Of a stretch of 30,005 nt of DNA, positions 20,234-30,005 are shown piece after piece (position 1 is the stretch's first letter; every line of letters begins with the position of its first letter). The notes under the pieces are model-generated. The model was not told the origin of the DNA, ran no database searches, and was given only the letters and a program-made list of their open reading frames with translations. The DNA comes from a virus. The translations under genes and the position numbers were made by a program. The DNA lies in the IMG/VR virus record IMGVR_UViG_3300030106_005012, positions 1-30,005 of that record; one strand, given 5' to 3'.

Positions 20234-22537
20234 ATGATATCAAAATACTCTTGGCTATCAGAAGCGTTTGGAAATGTAAACAATACAATGGAAACAGATG
20301 ATTATTTGGCAGATATGTATTCTGCTTTAACTCCCGAAGAACAAGACTTATATGCGGCAGTTGCTAGTGATAACGATTTATTAATTGCTGCTGTGCAATT
20401 TGAACAAGCAGGATCGTTAGACATTACAGCTTTAGAAACCGTAAGTGGAATGTTTACTATTTATGGGGACGGTTTTAATGTAGAACAGTTGCAACAAATA
20501 GCTGCAGAATACCCTGCACTTACTGTAACAGGAGATCTGTTAGCAGAAGACCAAACTGATATAGTAGATGCTGTGGAACTTTCAAACACATCTGATTTTT
20601 CAAATGCCGTAAATACAATTACTGAAGAAGCAGAAAACCAAAATGTAGATTTTATAGGCTCTGCAATAAAACCAGAAAATAGCGACCTTGTAAATGCGCT
20701 TATTAATTTATTGCCAACTATTTCAGATACAAGAATATATGACGAGGAAACATTTGATGAAGGCGCGTATATATCCCCAATGGCAACTTCTACTTTTACC
20801 CTTGGTGGCGAAGGTGTAGCATCTGCATTTATTTCGGATATGAAAAACAAAGATGAATTACAAAAAAAAGAAGAACAAGCTGCTAAAGAAATAGCTGTAG
20901 GTGGCACTGTTACTGACGCAACAGCAACCGCACTGACAGGATTGCAAAAAGCAGCTGAAGGATTTAGAGATTATAAAGGATATAATACGCTTTTAGAAAC
21001 ATATCTAAATGATGGATATCAGGGTTTTGAAGATTTTGTTACTACAGAATTAAATTACAATACAAATACTGGAGTAACACCCGATGTTGTTACGCAGTTT
21101 ATAGACGACCTTGGAGATCCAACAACTGCATATTATCCAGGAGACGAAAACTTAACTCCTCAATTAATAACTGATTTAAGTTTTGCTCATGAGGAATTTA
21201 TGCAAGAGTGGAATCCCGAAGGTGGGTATGGAACAGACGTTAACTGGGTTCCTCCAACATACTATAGTGATGCAGATCGGCAAAGAACATGGACTGAACA
21301 TAACAAGCTACTGCAAGAACGAGAAACAGAAGGCGGAGCATTTGCACCAACATTAGTGCGCGGGAGACAAATGACTACAGGTACTGGCATATTAAATACA
21401 AATTATGCTTTACAATACAAAAATAATCCGCAAGAAACCTTGCCTGTAGGGGCAAATGGAGTTCCTTTAGGAAATTACGATTTTGCACCGCCAGAAAATC
21501 TTTCCCAAGATGAAAAAGATTATCTTAACCAACAAAACAATGAAATAATACAATACAAAGAAAACTTAATGGGTTCTGATATATCTGACCCCTCGTTTGG
21601 TGTAGACGTTCCAATATTGACAGGACAAGGAACAACTCCTGGTCTTGTTTATGGGCAAACAACATCAGGTCCAACAGGTACTGGTGTAGACCCAATAACA
21701 GGGCAACCTATGCAACAAACAACAGCTGACGGCACTACAGCTCCCGCAGGCACAACTCCCGCAGGCACAGGTGAGACTGGGACTGTAGAAACAAGAGTAG
21801 ACCCAATAACAGGTTTACCCGCCGCTCCAATGGCTCCAGGAACATCATTTGCTGATTTTGTAGGAACAATGACTCCTAAACAATTCAGACTTGCAGCGGC
21901 TCAAGCGACTGGCCAAGCAGATGCAACAACATATTTCACACCAGAACAACAATTTATGCAAGCAGCTATGAGGACAACAGGGCCGTCTTCTCCTTTAAGA
22001 CAAGCAATATATGGGGCACAAAATCCTTTATTGCAACAATATTATTTAAGTGGATATGGTTCGTTACCTCAATATGGTGGCACTGGAGAAATTAGAGGAT
22101 TTCAAGATTTCTTAGGGGATTTTGGCCAAGGAAGAAAAATTGCTGACGATTCACTTATAAAAATAGCTGAACAAGCAGCTCGTATAGGAGCTATGGAAGA
22201 TATTGATTATGCAGAATCATTATACGACCCCGAAATGTCAAGAGAGGAATTAAACAGAAGAAGATTGTACAGATACACATACGGTACAGGCCCACAAGCA
22301 GATCAAAATAGACAAAACCTTGCTAGGTTTTTAGCTTTGCAAAGACCAGGTGGGGGTGTTTATGGAGGCGTTTTAGGTAGAGCATTGGGTTCGTCGGTAG
22401 ATGAGATGGCAACAGCATATGCGGCCATGCGGCCAGATCAAGGCCAAGACTTTTTGAGTTATTTCTTACAACAATCAGCAGGAAGAAACAAGCCAGGAAC
22501 AGCTGGTGCTGGACAAAAATCTACAGCAAGAGATTAG
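20234..22537 (+). CDS. putative virion protein (767 aa)
   Basis: Not recognised. A strong AAGGAGG overlaps the end of the portal gene. The first 250 residues are acidic and helical with little aromatic content. The middle is rich in Asn, Tyr and Thr. Residues about 475-545 are Gly/Thr/Pro-rich with a twice-repeated VDPITG motif (GVDPITGQP, RVDPITGLP). The C-terminal 220 residues are helical, with QxxG-rich turns. Its place between portal and capsid, its size and its lack of enzyme motifs suggest an internal or neck protein that is packaged with the DNA. Confidence 0.75.
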   Translation: MISKYSWLSEAFGNVNNTMETDDYLADMYSALTPEEQDLYAAVASDNDLLIAAVQFEQAGSLDITALETVSGMFTIYGDGFNVEQLQQIAAEYPALTVTGDLLAEDQTDIVDAVELSNTSDFSNAVNTITEEAENQNVDFIGSAIKPENSDLVNALINLLPTISDTRIYDEETFDEGAYISPMATSTFTLGGEGVASAFISDMKNKDELQKKEEQAAKEIAVGGTVTDATATALTGLQKAAEGFRDYKGYNTLLETYLNDGYQGFEDFVTTELNYNTNTGVTPDVVTQFIDDLGDPTTAYYPGDENLTPQLITDLSFAHEEFMQEWNPEGGYGTDVNWVPPTYYSDADRQRTWTEHNKLLQERETEGGAFAPTLVRGRQMTTGTGILNTNYALQYKNNPQETLPVGANGVPLGNYDFAPPENLSQDEKDYLNQQNNEIIQYKENLMGSDISDPSFGVDVPILTGQGTTPGLVYGQTTSGPTGTGVDPITGQPMQQTTADGTTAPAGTTPAGTGETGTVETRVDPITGLPAAPMAPGTSFADFVGTMTPKQFRLAAAQATGQADATTYFTPEQQFMQAAMRTTGPSSPLRQAIYGAQNPLLQQYYLSGYGSLPQYGGTGEIRGFQDFLGDFGQGRKIADDSLIKIAEQAARIGAMEDIDYAESLYDPEMSREELNRRRLYRYTYGTGPQADQNRQNLARFLALQRPGGGVYGGVLGRALGSSVDEMATAYAAMRPDQGQDFLSYFLQQSAGRNKPGTAGAGQKSTARD

Positions 22538-22546
22538 GAGATAATT

Positions 22547-22909
22547 ATGGCGCTAAATAATAATTCATTTTCAAACTTTTTATCAGGAGACCAGTGGGGC
22601 TCTTTGTCGCCATCTGTAGGTGAAATGGTGTTATCTCAAATGCCACAAGCACAATATATGGATTATGCAGAACGCACGTTTGGTGGTCGTGGAAGAAGAG
22701 GTAGAGCCGCACAACAAGCATATGGCGATGTGTACAATCAATATTTAGGGGAAATCGGACGATCTTTGCGAGAAGGTCAAACACCTGCAACGTTCAAAGA
22801 TTTTCTTGGTACTGATCCGTTTACTAAACGATATAGCCAATTGCCACAATTTGAACGTGGTGTAACACAAACTATGACTAATCCAAGAACGAGGTTTATT
22901 TTTTACTAA
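22547..22909 (+). CDS. hypothetical small virion-region protein (120 aa)
   Basis: A 120-residue protein with Arg/Gly-rich segments (FGGRGRRGRAAQQAY) and aromatic ends (NPRTRFIFY). Starts after AGGAGATAAT. It resembles the C-terminal part of the 767-residue neighbour in composition (repeated Gln-Tyr, Ala-Gln turns) and may work with it; I see no clear alignment. The stop overlaps the start of the giant gene by one base (TAATG). Confidence 0.75.
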   Translation: MALNNNSFSNFLSGDQWGSLSPSVGEMVLSQMPQAQYMDYAERTFGGRGRRGRAAQQAYGDVYNQYLGEIGRSLREGQTPATFKDFLGTDPFTKRYSQLPQFERGVTQTMTNPRTRFIFY

Positions 22910-25900
22910 TGGTACAAGATAACAAAAATATATTTCAAAAAGCGTGGGAAAGTGGTCCTGTTCAAGGGTTTTTTAATTACCCTGAATATCTGCGAGACGA
23001 AGGTATACAGCGAGTTATGGAAGCCAATGAGGCTTTTAATGAAAAAGGATTTTTAGGTGGCTTGGGACATGTGTCCAGAGAGTACGCAAGTGATATAGTT
23101 GGATTTCCTTCCGCAATAGTAGGCCTGCCAAATGAACTAGCTGAATGGCTGGACCCGTCTACCGAAACACAAATAGGTAGCATGGTGGAATCTGCATACG
23201 AAAATCACCGACAAACATACGGCAAAGATCCGTCAATGGCAGAAAAATACGATATTATGCAAAACGTACAAAACCAAGTTAGTCCATGGTTGACAGAAAC
23301 TGTACCTATAGCAGGTATGGATGTTACTAAAAGAGGATTAATTGGATTACCAGTAGCGGGAGCAGCGTTTGCCGCAGAAGTTGCAGTAACAGGAGGTACG
23401 GCAGCTATAGCAAAAGGTTTAGCAAAAAAAGGTGTGCGTGAATCTGTGGAAAAAGCACCACAAACATTAGCAAAACAATTTGCGGAAGGCACAAAAGATG
23501 TTGCAAGAGAAACAACAAGGCAAGCATTATTGATACCAAAAAGAATTGATGATGTTGTAGCATCAACACTAAAATACACAGTCGGTAAACCTTTACAATA
23601 TAGTGCTAAATTAACATTAGCTGGAGGGAAAAAAGGTTTTGATATTTCCAAAGCAGGTTTATATGCAATACCAGGTGGTAAATATGCCGCTGATGTTTTG
23701 TGGAGCCGTGCGACAGGAAAGGCTGCAGAAAGAAATCTTGCATCAGAAAAATCAACACGAGAAAAATTTAGAGAAGCAGGAAAGAGACAATTTGGTACTG
23801 AATGGAAAGATGATTGGTCAAATATTGAAGATGATTTAGATGATATGTTTCTTGCAGAAGCAGGCGGGGGAGTCTATGAGGGGGCACGAAGACCTGAAGG
23901 CGTTCCTAGAATATCTGGCGACATATTTGGTCCTGACCCTAATTACGAAGAAGCATATGTTAAAAGAAGCTGGTGGGATATGTTAAAAGGTGTGTGGCGA
24001 GGGCTTCCTGGAGAAAGCCATGGAGAAGCCATAATGAAAGCTATAAAATCTAAAGACGCGGAGCTTGAAGAAATAATACAAACAATGTCGCAAAGAGATT
24101 ATAATTTATGGATTGCTTTTATGAGAATGTTAGAAACAGAAGAATATTTTGGGAAAACTATTAAACAAAACAAAGGAACTAAAGGAAAAGGAAAAGCAGA
24201 ATATGCTCAACAAACTGGTGAAGGTTTTACCTTAACAGATGAAGAATTGCAAAGATTAGGACTGCGGTCACGCGATGTGACGTTTCAAAAAGAAATAGAA
24301 GTTGATGAACAGTATTATAACGAAATGATAGCGTCAGGAAAATCACGCACAGTACGAGTGGACGGTAAAAAGTATTTTACAAACCCACGCAACTTAAACG
24401 GTGGTGGCCCAGGAGTAGGTGACGTTATTCAAAACTTTGACAAATACGAGGCGGCTTTAAAAGCATTAAAAGTAAATATTGATGATAAAGTATTAGATCG
24501 ATGGGGAGCATTAGACGAAAGTATTAATGCAAAAGCAATATTGCTTGGCGATAACGGAGGAAGGAAATTAAAAGGCGAAGAGTTGTCTGCTTACGATATT
24601 ATGGGGGCCATGAGAAACATATGGCAAAAATATGAAAACCAAGGTATACGAGACGGGGCTGCAGGAGCTGGGTTAGGACTAGCTACTACATATGCAAAAA
24701 CCGCAGATGGTTATTTGGTTCAGGGCAAAGGTGGAGCAAATGTTGCAAGAAAAATAGTAATAGAAGAAGCAGATAGAACTGATGAAGCTAGGTCTTATTG
24801 GTTGACAGAAGCTCCCGAAGAACGAACAATTCCTAGTGAAGCATTGCTTATACATAGAGGGTATAGGTTAGCAAATCCCGCAGAAGCATTGTTAGATCGT
24901 GCAAATTTTATAGGTAATTCTTGGAAAACAGCCAAGCAACGAGAGTTTGTAAAAAGAATGTCTAATGCTTTAGGGCTTAAACACGGCACACTAGAAGAGC
25001 TTGTTGGTCCAAAAATATTTGATGATATTAATAAAAGTTATTTAAGAATAAGAAACATTTTTAATGGAATACCGACTAAAGCGGCACGATCAATAGCTAA
25101 TGAATTAAATGAAATTACTAACGAACAAAATTTTGCAAGGCTTGTAAAAACAGGAGACGATTCTGCTACAAATACTATAAGAAAAGAAATGGTCAGGCTT
25201 GAAAAAGTAACTGGCACTACAAACGCAAAAATAAGAAATGCAATGAAAGGCAAAAATTGGACCGCTGCTCAAAGAAAAGAAGTAAACCTTTTATTAAAAC
25301 GAGCTGAAAAACAAATCGGCAAAATATTTAAAGAAGCAGGAGACGGGGTAGAAATTATAAAAGGGCTTCAAAAACCTACTGGACAAACTTCAGCAGGGTT
25401 TTTTGAAGATTATTATTTTCCAGAAGAATTGCATAACGCATTAACAAAAGGAATTAATGATTTGTATAAAATTAATTCCGAACAAAGGCAAAACGCTTTC
25501 TCAATAGCAAATAATCTAAGTCGTACCTTTTCGGCAACTGGAGACTTTAGTGCCGTAGCAATACAAGGGTTGTTGCCTTTGTTAAACGATTTAAAACTAC
25601 GAGCAAATAAAGCTGGCGTAAAAGGATTAGGAGTGCTTAGTCAAGGCGATACCTTTAATGCAATAGGCGATATGTTTAAATCATTTTTAAGGGATGGGGA
25701 AAGGGTAGCTGGTGAATTTTTCCTAAGAGCAGATACATTTGCAAGATTAAATGGGTTAGGAACAGTAGATGATGCAATACAATCAGGTGTAAAAATATTA
25801 GGCAATGCCCCCGACCAATTTGTTAACGCAAGGCAATGGGGAGCTTTAAACAGAATTCCAAGTTTGCGTAATTTTGACAGGTCCTTTACTCATTTTGGAA

Positions 25901-28173
25901 ATGTTATGAGGTACCAAGTATGGAACCTCGAAATGCAAATAAGAGCATTAGAAAAAGGAATGACTGTCAGACAGCTTATTGATAGTGGTGATGCTGCGCA
26001 AATAGCAAATATTGTTAACAAAATGACTGGTGTGGGTAAACGTGGCTATGGCGGAAACTTAGGCGAGTTTTTGTTGTTTGCACCGCGATTTTTTAAAGGA
26101 AGACTAGACACACTAGGAAATGCTTTAGGTGGCACCCTTAAGGGGCAAGACGCATCGCTACAACAAGCTATTGCAAGAAAATACATGATGACTATGTTGG
26201 GAATGGGAACAACATTAACAGTAGGTATAAATACTATGATGGGGGAAGAAACGGATTTCCAACCCTGGAAACAAAACGAAGCCACAGGTGAGTGGTATTT
26301 TAATCCCAACTTTATGCGTACACATATAGGAGAACTAGATATTAGTTTCTTTGGTACATGGGATACTTTGTTTAGATTAATACAAACACCAGCAATGCTT
26401 TATGTAAACCAACTAAATGACGACAAATTATTTGATTCTAACCAAATGTTAGCAGATCTCCGAAGTATAGTTAGTGGCCCATTGTTAAGTAAATCGTGGG
26501 ATTTAATAACAGGGGAAGATGGTATTGGCCAAAGAACAAGGTCGGTATTAAAAACAGACGAAGATACTGGAATGATTACAGAAGAAAACTGGTTTACCAG
26601 TTGGAACTCTACGAAGCAAGTTGGTGAAACTTTGATTGAAGGGTTTATTCCGTTTGCTTGGGACGATGTAGCGTTTGATAGCCCAGGAAAACCAAGTGTT
26701 GTTAAACGAGCAGCAAATGGTTTAGTTCAAGGTTTTACTGGTAAAGAAGGAGACCGAATGGAAGGGTTCCAGGAAGCAGGTACTGCAGGTGCTCAGTTTG
26801 TTGGCCAATTCTTTGGCGTTAAAAGTAGTTATGAAACCTTAAGTGAAGTTATGGATGAAGCCGAAGCTGGAATTTTAGAACTTGGGGCATCTGATGTTCG
26901 GTTACAAGAAGCATTTGGAATGAATGAAAAAGAGCTTGGCATATATCTAGCTCAACATGGGAAAGAAGTTTGGGACAATGGCACTTTAAATATATCATCA
27001 TTGCGAGGGTTATTAGCTGGAGAAAGAACTCCCGACTTTAGTGACATAGCTAAAGACTACCAGAAAAACATACAGAGCATGCAAGAAGAAGGTAGGTTCC
27101 CAGAGTTCTTTACGCCACAACAATGGGAAGAAGTTCAAAAACAATACAACGACAAATTGTATGGCAACAGAAGTGAATATTCTATGTATACAATAAAAAG
27201 AGATTCTTTAATGGATCAAGAGCAAACAGAATTAGCAAACCTAGAAAATGCTTTTAAACAAGGAAAGATATATGAAAACCCAATAACAGGTGAAAAAATA
27301 GATACGGGCAAAATGCAAGACATGTCTACATATTATAACATGACTCGAAAAATACGATCAAACTATGCACAAACCCGTAGAAATTTAACCGACCCAATTA
27401 ATGGTGAATTTAGAAATTTAGATGAGTTGTTTAAATTTGGAAGAAACACTGCATTAGGTTCTGTATCTTCGGCAGATGCAGATATATATGATTATGGCCA
27501 AGCCTCATATTATGAAAAAGTTTGGGGAGAAGACGGGGCCATAATGGCAGATGGTGAGGTAAATTGGGAAAAACGAGAAATTATAATTAGCCGATGGGCA
27601 GAAGATATGAAAGAAAAATATCCTTCTTTAACAGAAGCAGATATTGCATCTTATTTGCTAAGAATAGAAAAGAAAGCAAAAGCTGACGCACCTCCCATGC
27701 AAAGAGCAATGACAGAAATGACAACTTATATACAGGAAGCAGGATATTACGACATAGAAAGAAACACTTTTTATGACTTGATAGACCGAATGAATATTCA
27801 AGGACCCGAAAGACAAAATTTAATAACACAATATGCTCGATGGAAAATACAAACTCCACAAGACAAAAAAACATTGGAAGAAACAGTTCCAATACTAAGA
27901 GAAGTTACAAGAATAGCAACAGAAAAAAAGAAAATATTCAGAGCAAATAATTCTAGGGTAGATGCTATGTTAAGAATTGTTGGCTCTAGCAAATCAAAAG
28001 TTGCTTTAAGCAACTGGGGCATGTTTGTTGATAATGTTATGAACGCAAACAGGCGAAAACCAATACCAGAAGAAAAAATGTTAAGTTTTCTTTACGATCT
28101 TTTAAACGAGGAGGTTGGATATAGTAAATCATATAACAAATTTTATGAACTTAATAATGAAGGAAATATATAG
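22909..28173 (+). CDS. giant putative internal virion / ejected protein (1754 aa)
   Basis: By far the largest gene in the window. Largely helical and Lys/Glu/Gln-rich, with hydrophobic segments at about 142-175 (LPVAGAAFAAEVAV) and about 1090-1112 (MTMLGMGTTLTVGINTMMG) that could insert in a membrane. No lysozyme, protease or polymerase motif was found by eye. Proteins of this size in short-tailed phages are often stored in the head and ejected to form a channel or act on the host at entry; large polyvalent proteins are another option. There is no Shine-Dalgarno sequence; it relies on coupling to the upstream stop codon. Position between portal and scaffold is unusual for its length. Confidence 0.78.
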   Translation: MVQDNKNIFQKAWESGPVQGFFNYPEYLRDEGIQRVMEANEAFNEKGFLGGLGHVSREYASDIVGFPSAIVGLPNELAEWLDPSTETQIGSMVESAYENHRQTYGKDPSMAEKYDIMQNVQNQVSPWLTETVPIAGMDVTKRGLIGLPVAGAAFAAEVAVTGGTAAIAKGLAKKGVRESVEKAPQTLAKQFAEGTKDVARETTRQALLIPKRIDDVVASTLKYTVGKPLQYSAKLTLAGGKKGFDISKAGLYAIPGGKYAADVLWSRATGKAAERNLASEKSTREKFREAGKRQFGTEWKDDWSNIEDDLDDMFLAEAGGGVYEGARRPEGVPRISGDIFGPDPNYEEAYVKRSWWDMLKGVWRGLPGESHGEAIMKAIKSKDAELEEIIQTMSQRDYNLWIAFMRMLETEEYFGKTIKQNKGTKGKGKAEYAQQTGEGFTLTDEELQRLGLRSRDVTFQKEIEVDEQYYNEMIASGKSRTVRVDGKKYFTNPRNLNGGGPGVGDVIQNFDKYEAALKALKVNIDDKVLDRWGALDESINAKAILLGDNGGRKLKGEELSAYDIMGAMRNIWQKYENQGIRDGAAGAGLGLATTYAKTADGYLVQGKGGANVARKIVIEEADRTDEARSYWLTEAPEERTIPSEALLIHRGYRLANPAEALLDRANFIGNSWKTAKQREFVKRMSNALGLKHGTLEELVGPKIFDDINKSYLRIRNIFNGIPTKAARSIANELNEITNEQNFARLVKTGDDSATNTIRKEMVRLEKVTGTTNAKIRNAMKGKNWTAAQRKEVNLLLKRAEKQIGKIFKEAGDGVEIIKGLQKPTGQTSAGFFEDYYFPEELHNALTKGINDLYKINSEQRQNAFSIANNLSRTFSATGDFSAVAIQGLLPLLNDLKLRANKAGVKGLGVLSQGDTFNAIGDMFKSFLRDGERVAGEFFLRADTFARLNGLGTVDDAIQSGVKILGNAPDQFVNARQWGALNRIPSLRNFDRSFTHFGNVMRYQVWNLEMQIRALEKGMTVRQLIDSGDAAQIANIVNKMTGVGKRGYGGNLGEFLLFAPRFFKGRLDTLGNALGGTLKGQDASLQQAIARKYMMTMLGMGTTLTVGINTMMGEETDFQPWKQNEATGEWYFNPNFMRTHIGELDISFFGTWDTLFRLIQTPAMLYVNQLNDDKLFDSNQMLADLRSIVSGPLLSKSWDLITGEDGIGQRTRSVLKTDEDTGMITEENWFTSWNSTKQVGETLIEGFIPFAWDDVAFDSPGKPSVVKRAANGLVQGFTGKEGDRMEGFQEAGTAGAQFVGQFFGVKSSYETLSEVMDEAEAGILELGASDVRLQEAFGMNEKELGIYLAQHGKEVWDNGTLNISSLRGLLAGERTPDFSDIAKDYQKNIQSMQEEGRFPEFFTPQQWEEVQKQYNDKLYGNRSEYSMYTIKRDSLMDQEQTELANLENAFKQGKIYENPITGEKIDTGKMQDMSTYYNMTRKIRSNYAQTRRNLTDPINGEFRNLDELFKFGRNTALGSVSSADADIYDYGQASYYEKVWGEDGAIMADGEVNWEKREIIISRWAEDMKEKYPSLTEADIASYLLRIEKKAKADAPPMQRAMTEMTTYIQEAGYYDIERNTFYDLIDRMNIQGPERQNLITQYARWKIQTPQDKKTLEETVPILREVTRIATEKKKIFRANNSRVDAMLRIVGSSKSKVALSNWGMFVDNVMNANRRKPIPEEKMLSFLYDLLNEEVGYSKSYNKFYELNNEGNI

Positions 28174-28187
28174 AAAGGATAAATAAT

Positions 28188-28952
28188 ATGGTAATGCCAA
28201 CAGAATCACAAATTGAAGAACCAATACAAGATGTTCAGGCTGAAGCTCCGACTGAGGAACCTACGCAAGACGCTCCTGTGGAGGAAGCAGAAGTACCTGT
28301 AGCTCCTACGGAGGGGCAACAAGAAGCAACTGTGCAAGGAGAATTGCCTTTGCAGGAAGATCCAATTGCTATAGAGCAACCAGCTCCTCCGTCAGACCAA
28401 GATCCTAATATACAATCACAAATAGAAGAATTGCATCGAATGAAGCAAGTTGATGCCCAAAAACAATGGGAACAACAAATATACAGGCAAGCTCAAGCTA
28501 TAGAACGTAGAGCACAGGAACAAGGGCACGACCCACAAAGCGCTAGAGAATTAGCCAAACAACACGTCACCTCGCAAAAACAACTACGAGATCAACAAGA
28601 TCAATCGTTAAACTTAGTTCGTAACGTAGAAGGTAGAAGAGAAGCGGCTTTGCATTTCTTAGAAAAACACAAGCTAGCTGACAAACGAATGTTAGACGAT
28701 TTTAGAGCATTAAGTAATTTTAATACTCCACAAGACATGGAGCGTGAAGCAATGAGAATTGCTCAGCTTCGACAACAAGCAGCAGAGATTGCTCGGTTAA
28801 AACAGGGACAGGTTCCACCACAGGCTTTTGATAATAGCCAGGGTGCTGCTGAACCTACAAGCAATCAAGACCGTTTGTTGCAGGAATATATAGCAGGTGA
28901 AAGATCAGAAGCCCATCAAGCTGCAGCACGAAGAGCGGCGGGAATGGGGTAG
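28188..28952 (+). CDS. putative capsid scaffold protein
   Basis: A 254-residue protein directly before the major capsid gene, the usual position of the scaffold. The first 80 residues are acidic and Pro/Glu-rich (EEPTQDAPVEEAEVP), probably disordered. Residues about 85-215 are Gln/Arg/Glu-rich helices suited to a coiled coil. This fits internal assembly scaffolds that are lost or cleaved later. The sequence family is not diagnostic. AGAAAGGA precedes the start; a second Met at residue 3 is possible. Confidence 0.78.
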   Translation: MVMPTESQIEEPIQDVQAEAPTEEPTQDAPVEEAEVPVAPTEGQQEATVQGELPLQEDPIAIEQPAPPSDQDPNIQSQIEELHRMKQVDAQKQWEQQIYRQAQAIERRAQEQGHDPQSARELAKQHVTSQKQLRDQQDQSLNLVRNVEGRREAALHFLEKHKLADKRMLDDFRALSNFNTPQDMEREAMRIAQLRQQAAEIARLKQGQVPPQAFDNSQGAAEPTSNQDRLLQEYIAGERSEAHQAAARRAAGMG

Positions 28953-28982
28953 TTTATTTAAAATGCTGAAAAGGAGGCTATA

Positions 28983-29843
28983 ATGGCACAAACAGCAACT
29001 ACAGGTTCTCTTGAGAACGCTCAGAACATAATAATAGCTGCAGCTCGCTACACAGAAGAGCATAACGCTCCAGCTATGAATTTGATTGAGCAGTTCACCC
29101 TACCCAAGGGAGCCAAACAAGTAACAGTTCCAAAGGTAGGACAGATGTCTATGCAAGATCTCACTGATGGGGTCGATATCGTAGACGAGGAAGACATTGG
29201 GATGACCACTGTCGACCTAACCGCATCCGAAGTGGGTGCAAAAATTATTCTCACAGACAAATTGGTTCGCCAATCTGCAGAGAATGTCTTTAGCATGATC
29301 GGACGACAGCTCGGTGATGGTATGGCTAGAAAGAAAGACGTAGACGTGCTAGCTCTTTATTCTGGTTTTAGTACCGACATTGGTGCTGCAGGACGAAGCA
29401 TGAGCTTGGCAAACGTCAGTGCTGCTGTAGCCTATGCTAAAGGTAAGAAGTTTGGTTCTAACGTGTACATTGTTCAACACCCATTTGCGGTATGGGACAT
29501 TGCTAACACAGCAGTAACAGCTTCTAGCACATACCCAGTACCAGCAGGTTGGTCTGCTGACTTACTAGGTAACTTCTTCAGTGGGTTACGCCCAATCAAC
29601 GGTGTACCTATCTTTGAAGATGGTAACATTAGCATTGACAGTAGCGATGATGCAGTTGGTGTTATTGCAGACAGATCTGCATTGGCTGTTCTTAAGTCTG
29701 TTGACATGAATAAAGAACAAGACCGAGACATATCTTTAAGAGCAACAGAGGTAGTTATTACCGCTGACTATGGTGTATTCGAACTTGATGATAGCAAAGG
29801 TGTAGCATTAACACTTGACGCTGGTACACCTGCTACAGCCTAA
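28983..29843 (+). CDS. major capsid protein (HK97 fold)
   Basis: A 286-residue coat protein, after a very strong AAGGAGG, as expected for the most abundant product. It carries the features of HK97-fold coats: an N-terminal helical arm, an E-loop-like stretch (KQVTVPKVGQMS), a helical spine (IGRQLGDGMARKKDVDVL), and a P-domain/A-domain end with a PINGVPIFED-type strand. No N-terminal protease-cleaved delta domain is apparent; the separate scaffold gene upstream replaces it. I could not assign a precise capsid family. Confidence 0.88.
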   Translation: MAQTATTGSLENAQNIIIAAARYTEEHNAPAMNLIEQFTLPKGAKQVTVPKVGQMSMQDLTDGVDIVDEEDIGMTTVDLTASEVGAKIILTDKLVRQSAENVFSMIGRQLGDGMARKKDVDVLALYSGFSTDIGAAGRSMSLANVSAAVAYAKGKKFGSNVYIVQHPFAVWDIANTAVTASSTYPVPAGWSADLLGNFFSGLRPINGVPIFEDGNISIDSSDDAVGVIADRSALAVLKSVDMNKEQDRDISLRATEVVITADYGVFELDDSKGVALTLDAGTPATA

Positions 29844-29854
29844 TAGGAGATAAT

Positions 29855-30005
29855 ATGAGTTTTTCAACGAAGGAAAGAACAGAGCTTAGATCAGAACTTA
29901 ATGATGTAGGGTACAAATGGGATTATGTTGATTCGTGGCCTGCAAAGACTACGTTATATCGACATAGAGCACAGACGAATCCTCAAGGTGAAATTGTTAG
30001 CGATG
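29855..30005 (+). CDS. partial head/neck-region protein (runs off the window)
   Basis: An open frame from the ATG at 29855 (AGGAGA seven bases upstream) to the edge, 50 residues seen. It begins MSFSTKERTELRSEL and contains GYKWDYVDSWPAK and YRHRAQTN. The position after the capsid gene suggests a head-completion or connector protein. The product is not recognised. Confidence 0.65.
   Translation, partial: MSFSTKERTELRSELNDVGYKWDYVDSWPAKTTLYRHRAQTNPQGEIVSD

Noticed and set aside
498-29731. Many long frames opposite or out of frame with the annotated genes, for example 822-1148 (-), 3060-3395 (+), 8296-8640 (+), 20461-20907 (-)
   Set aside because: Each lies inside a well-supported gene on the other strand or frame and lacks a ribosome binding site.
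1-30005. CRISPR array, insertion sequence, rRNA, tRNA, integrase, attachment site, or terminal repeat between window ends
   Set aside because: None was seen on either strand by reading; the first and last bases of the window show no shared sequence.

Overview
The window is about 30 kb of a tailed double-stranded DNA phage (class Caudoviricetes), free or integrated. It carries a contiguous head-packaging block (terminase small and large subunits, portal, very large virion proteins, scaffold candidate, HK97-fold major capsid protein). A separate block on the other strand carries phage replication and DNA-modification genes. By eye the DNA is AT-rich. Start codons are mostly preceded by Shine-Dalgarno sequences and the promoters look like bacterial sigma-70 sites, so the host is a bacterium, but I cannot name it. 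No integrase, tRNA, rRNA, CRISPR array or insertion sequence was seen, and no DNA polymerase lies in the window.

Layout. (1) 23-1887, plus strand: two unrecognised genes, the second a membrane-anchored protein with a beta-rich C-terminal part; probably the end of the late region. (2) 1881-2556: a small convergent gene, then a dense non-coding block with two intrinsic terminators for leftward transcription and a promoter between them that would make an RNA of about 105 nt. (3) 10544-2557, minus strand: a compact operon from one strong promoter. In transcription order it encodes an excisionase-like HTH protein, a possible ssDNA-binding protein, a second HTH protein, a small winged-helix-like protein, a RecB/Cas4-type nuclease, a primase-helicase, a sigma region-4 protein, a RusA resolvase, a C5-cytosine methyltransferase, a beta-class amino methyltransferase and an unknown Cys-containing protein. 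(4) 12299-10821, minus strand: a short C5-methyltransferase-like protein and three small proteins, two of them Cys-rich, followed by a heavily structured intergenic region. (5) 15695-12547, minus strand: a dozen small, mostly unrecognised genes, several with zinc-ribbon cysteines, tightly overlapped and often preceded by GGGGG-type ribosome binding sites; the usual profile of host-takeover or anti-defence genes. (6) 15696-16553: a non-coding divergent control region with strong leftward and rightward promoters, repeated palindromes, an AT-rich tract and a long hairpin; the best candidate here for an origin or packaging site. (7) 16554-30005, plus strand: the packaging and head genes, running off the right edge.

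How it works together. Leftward transcription appears divided into insulated units. At three places a terminator's U-tract lies within about 5 nt of the -35 box of the next promoter. The replication operon combines priming/unwinding, processing of DNA ends and Holliday-junction cutting with two DNA methyltransferases. A third methyltransferase-like protein sits in the next unit. The rightward promoter near 16.37 kb would start the late packaging and structural genes.

The points most worth following up are the candidate phage small RNA at 2089-2193, the terminator-promoter relays, the GGGGG ribosome-binding-site operon, the sigma region-4 protein with an extra N-terminal domain, the repeat-rich divergent region, and the 1754-residue protein encoded between portal and capsid.
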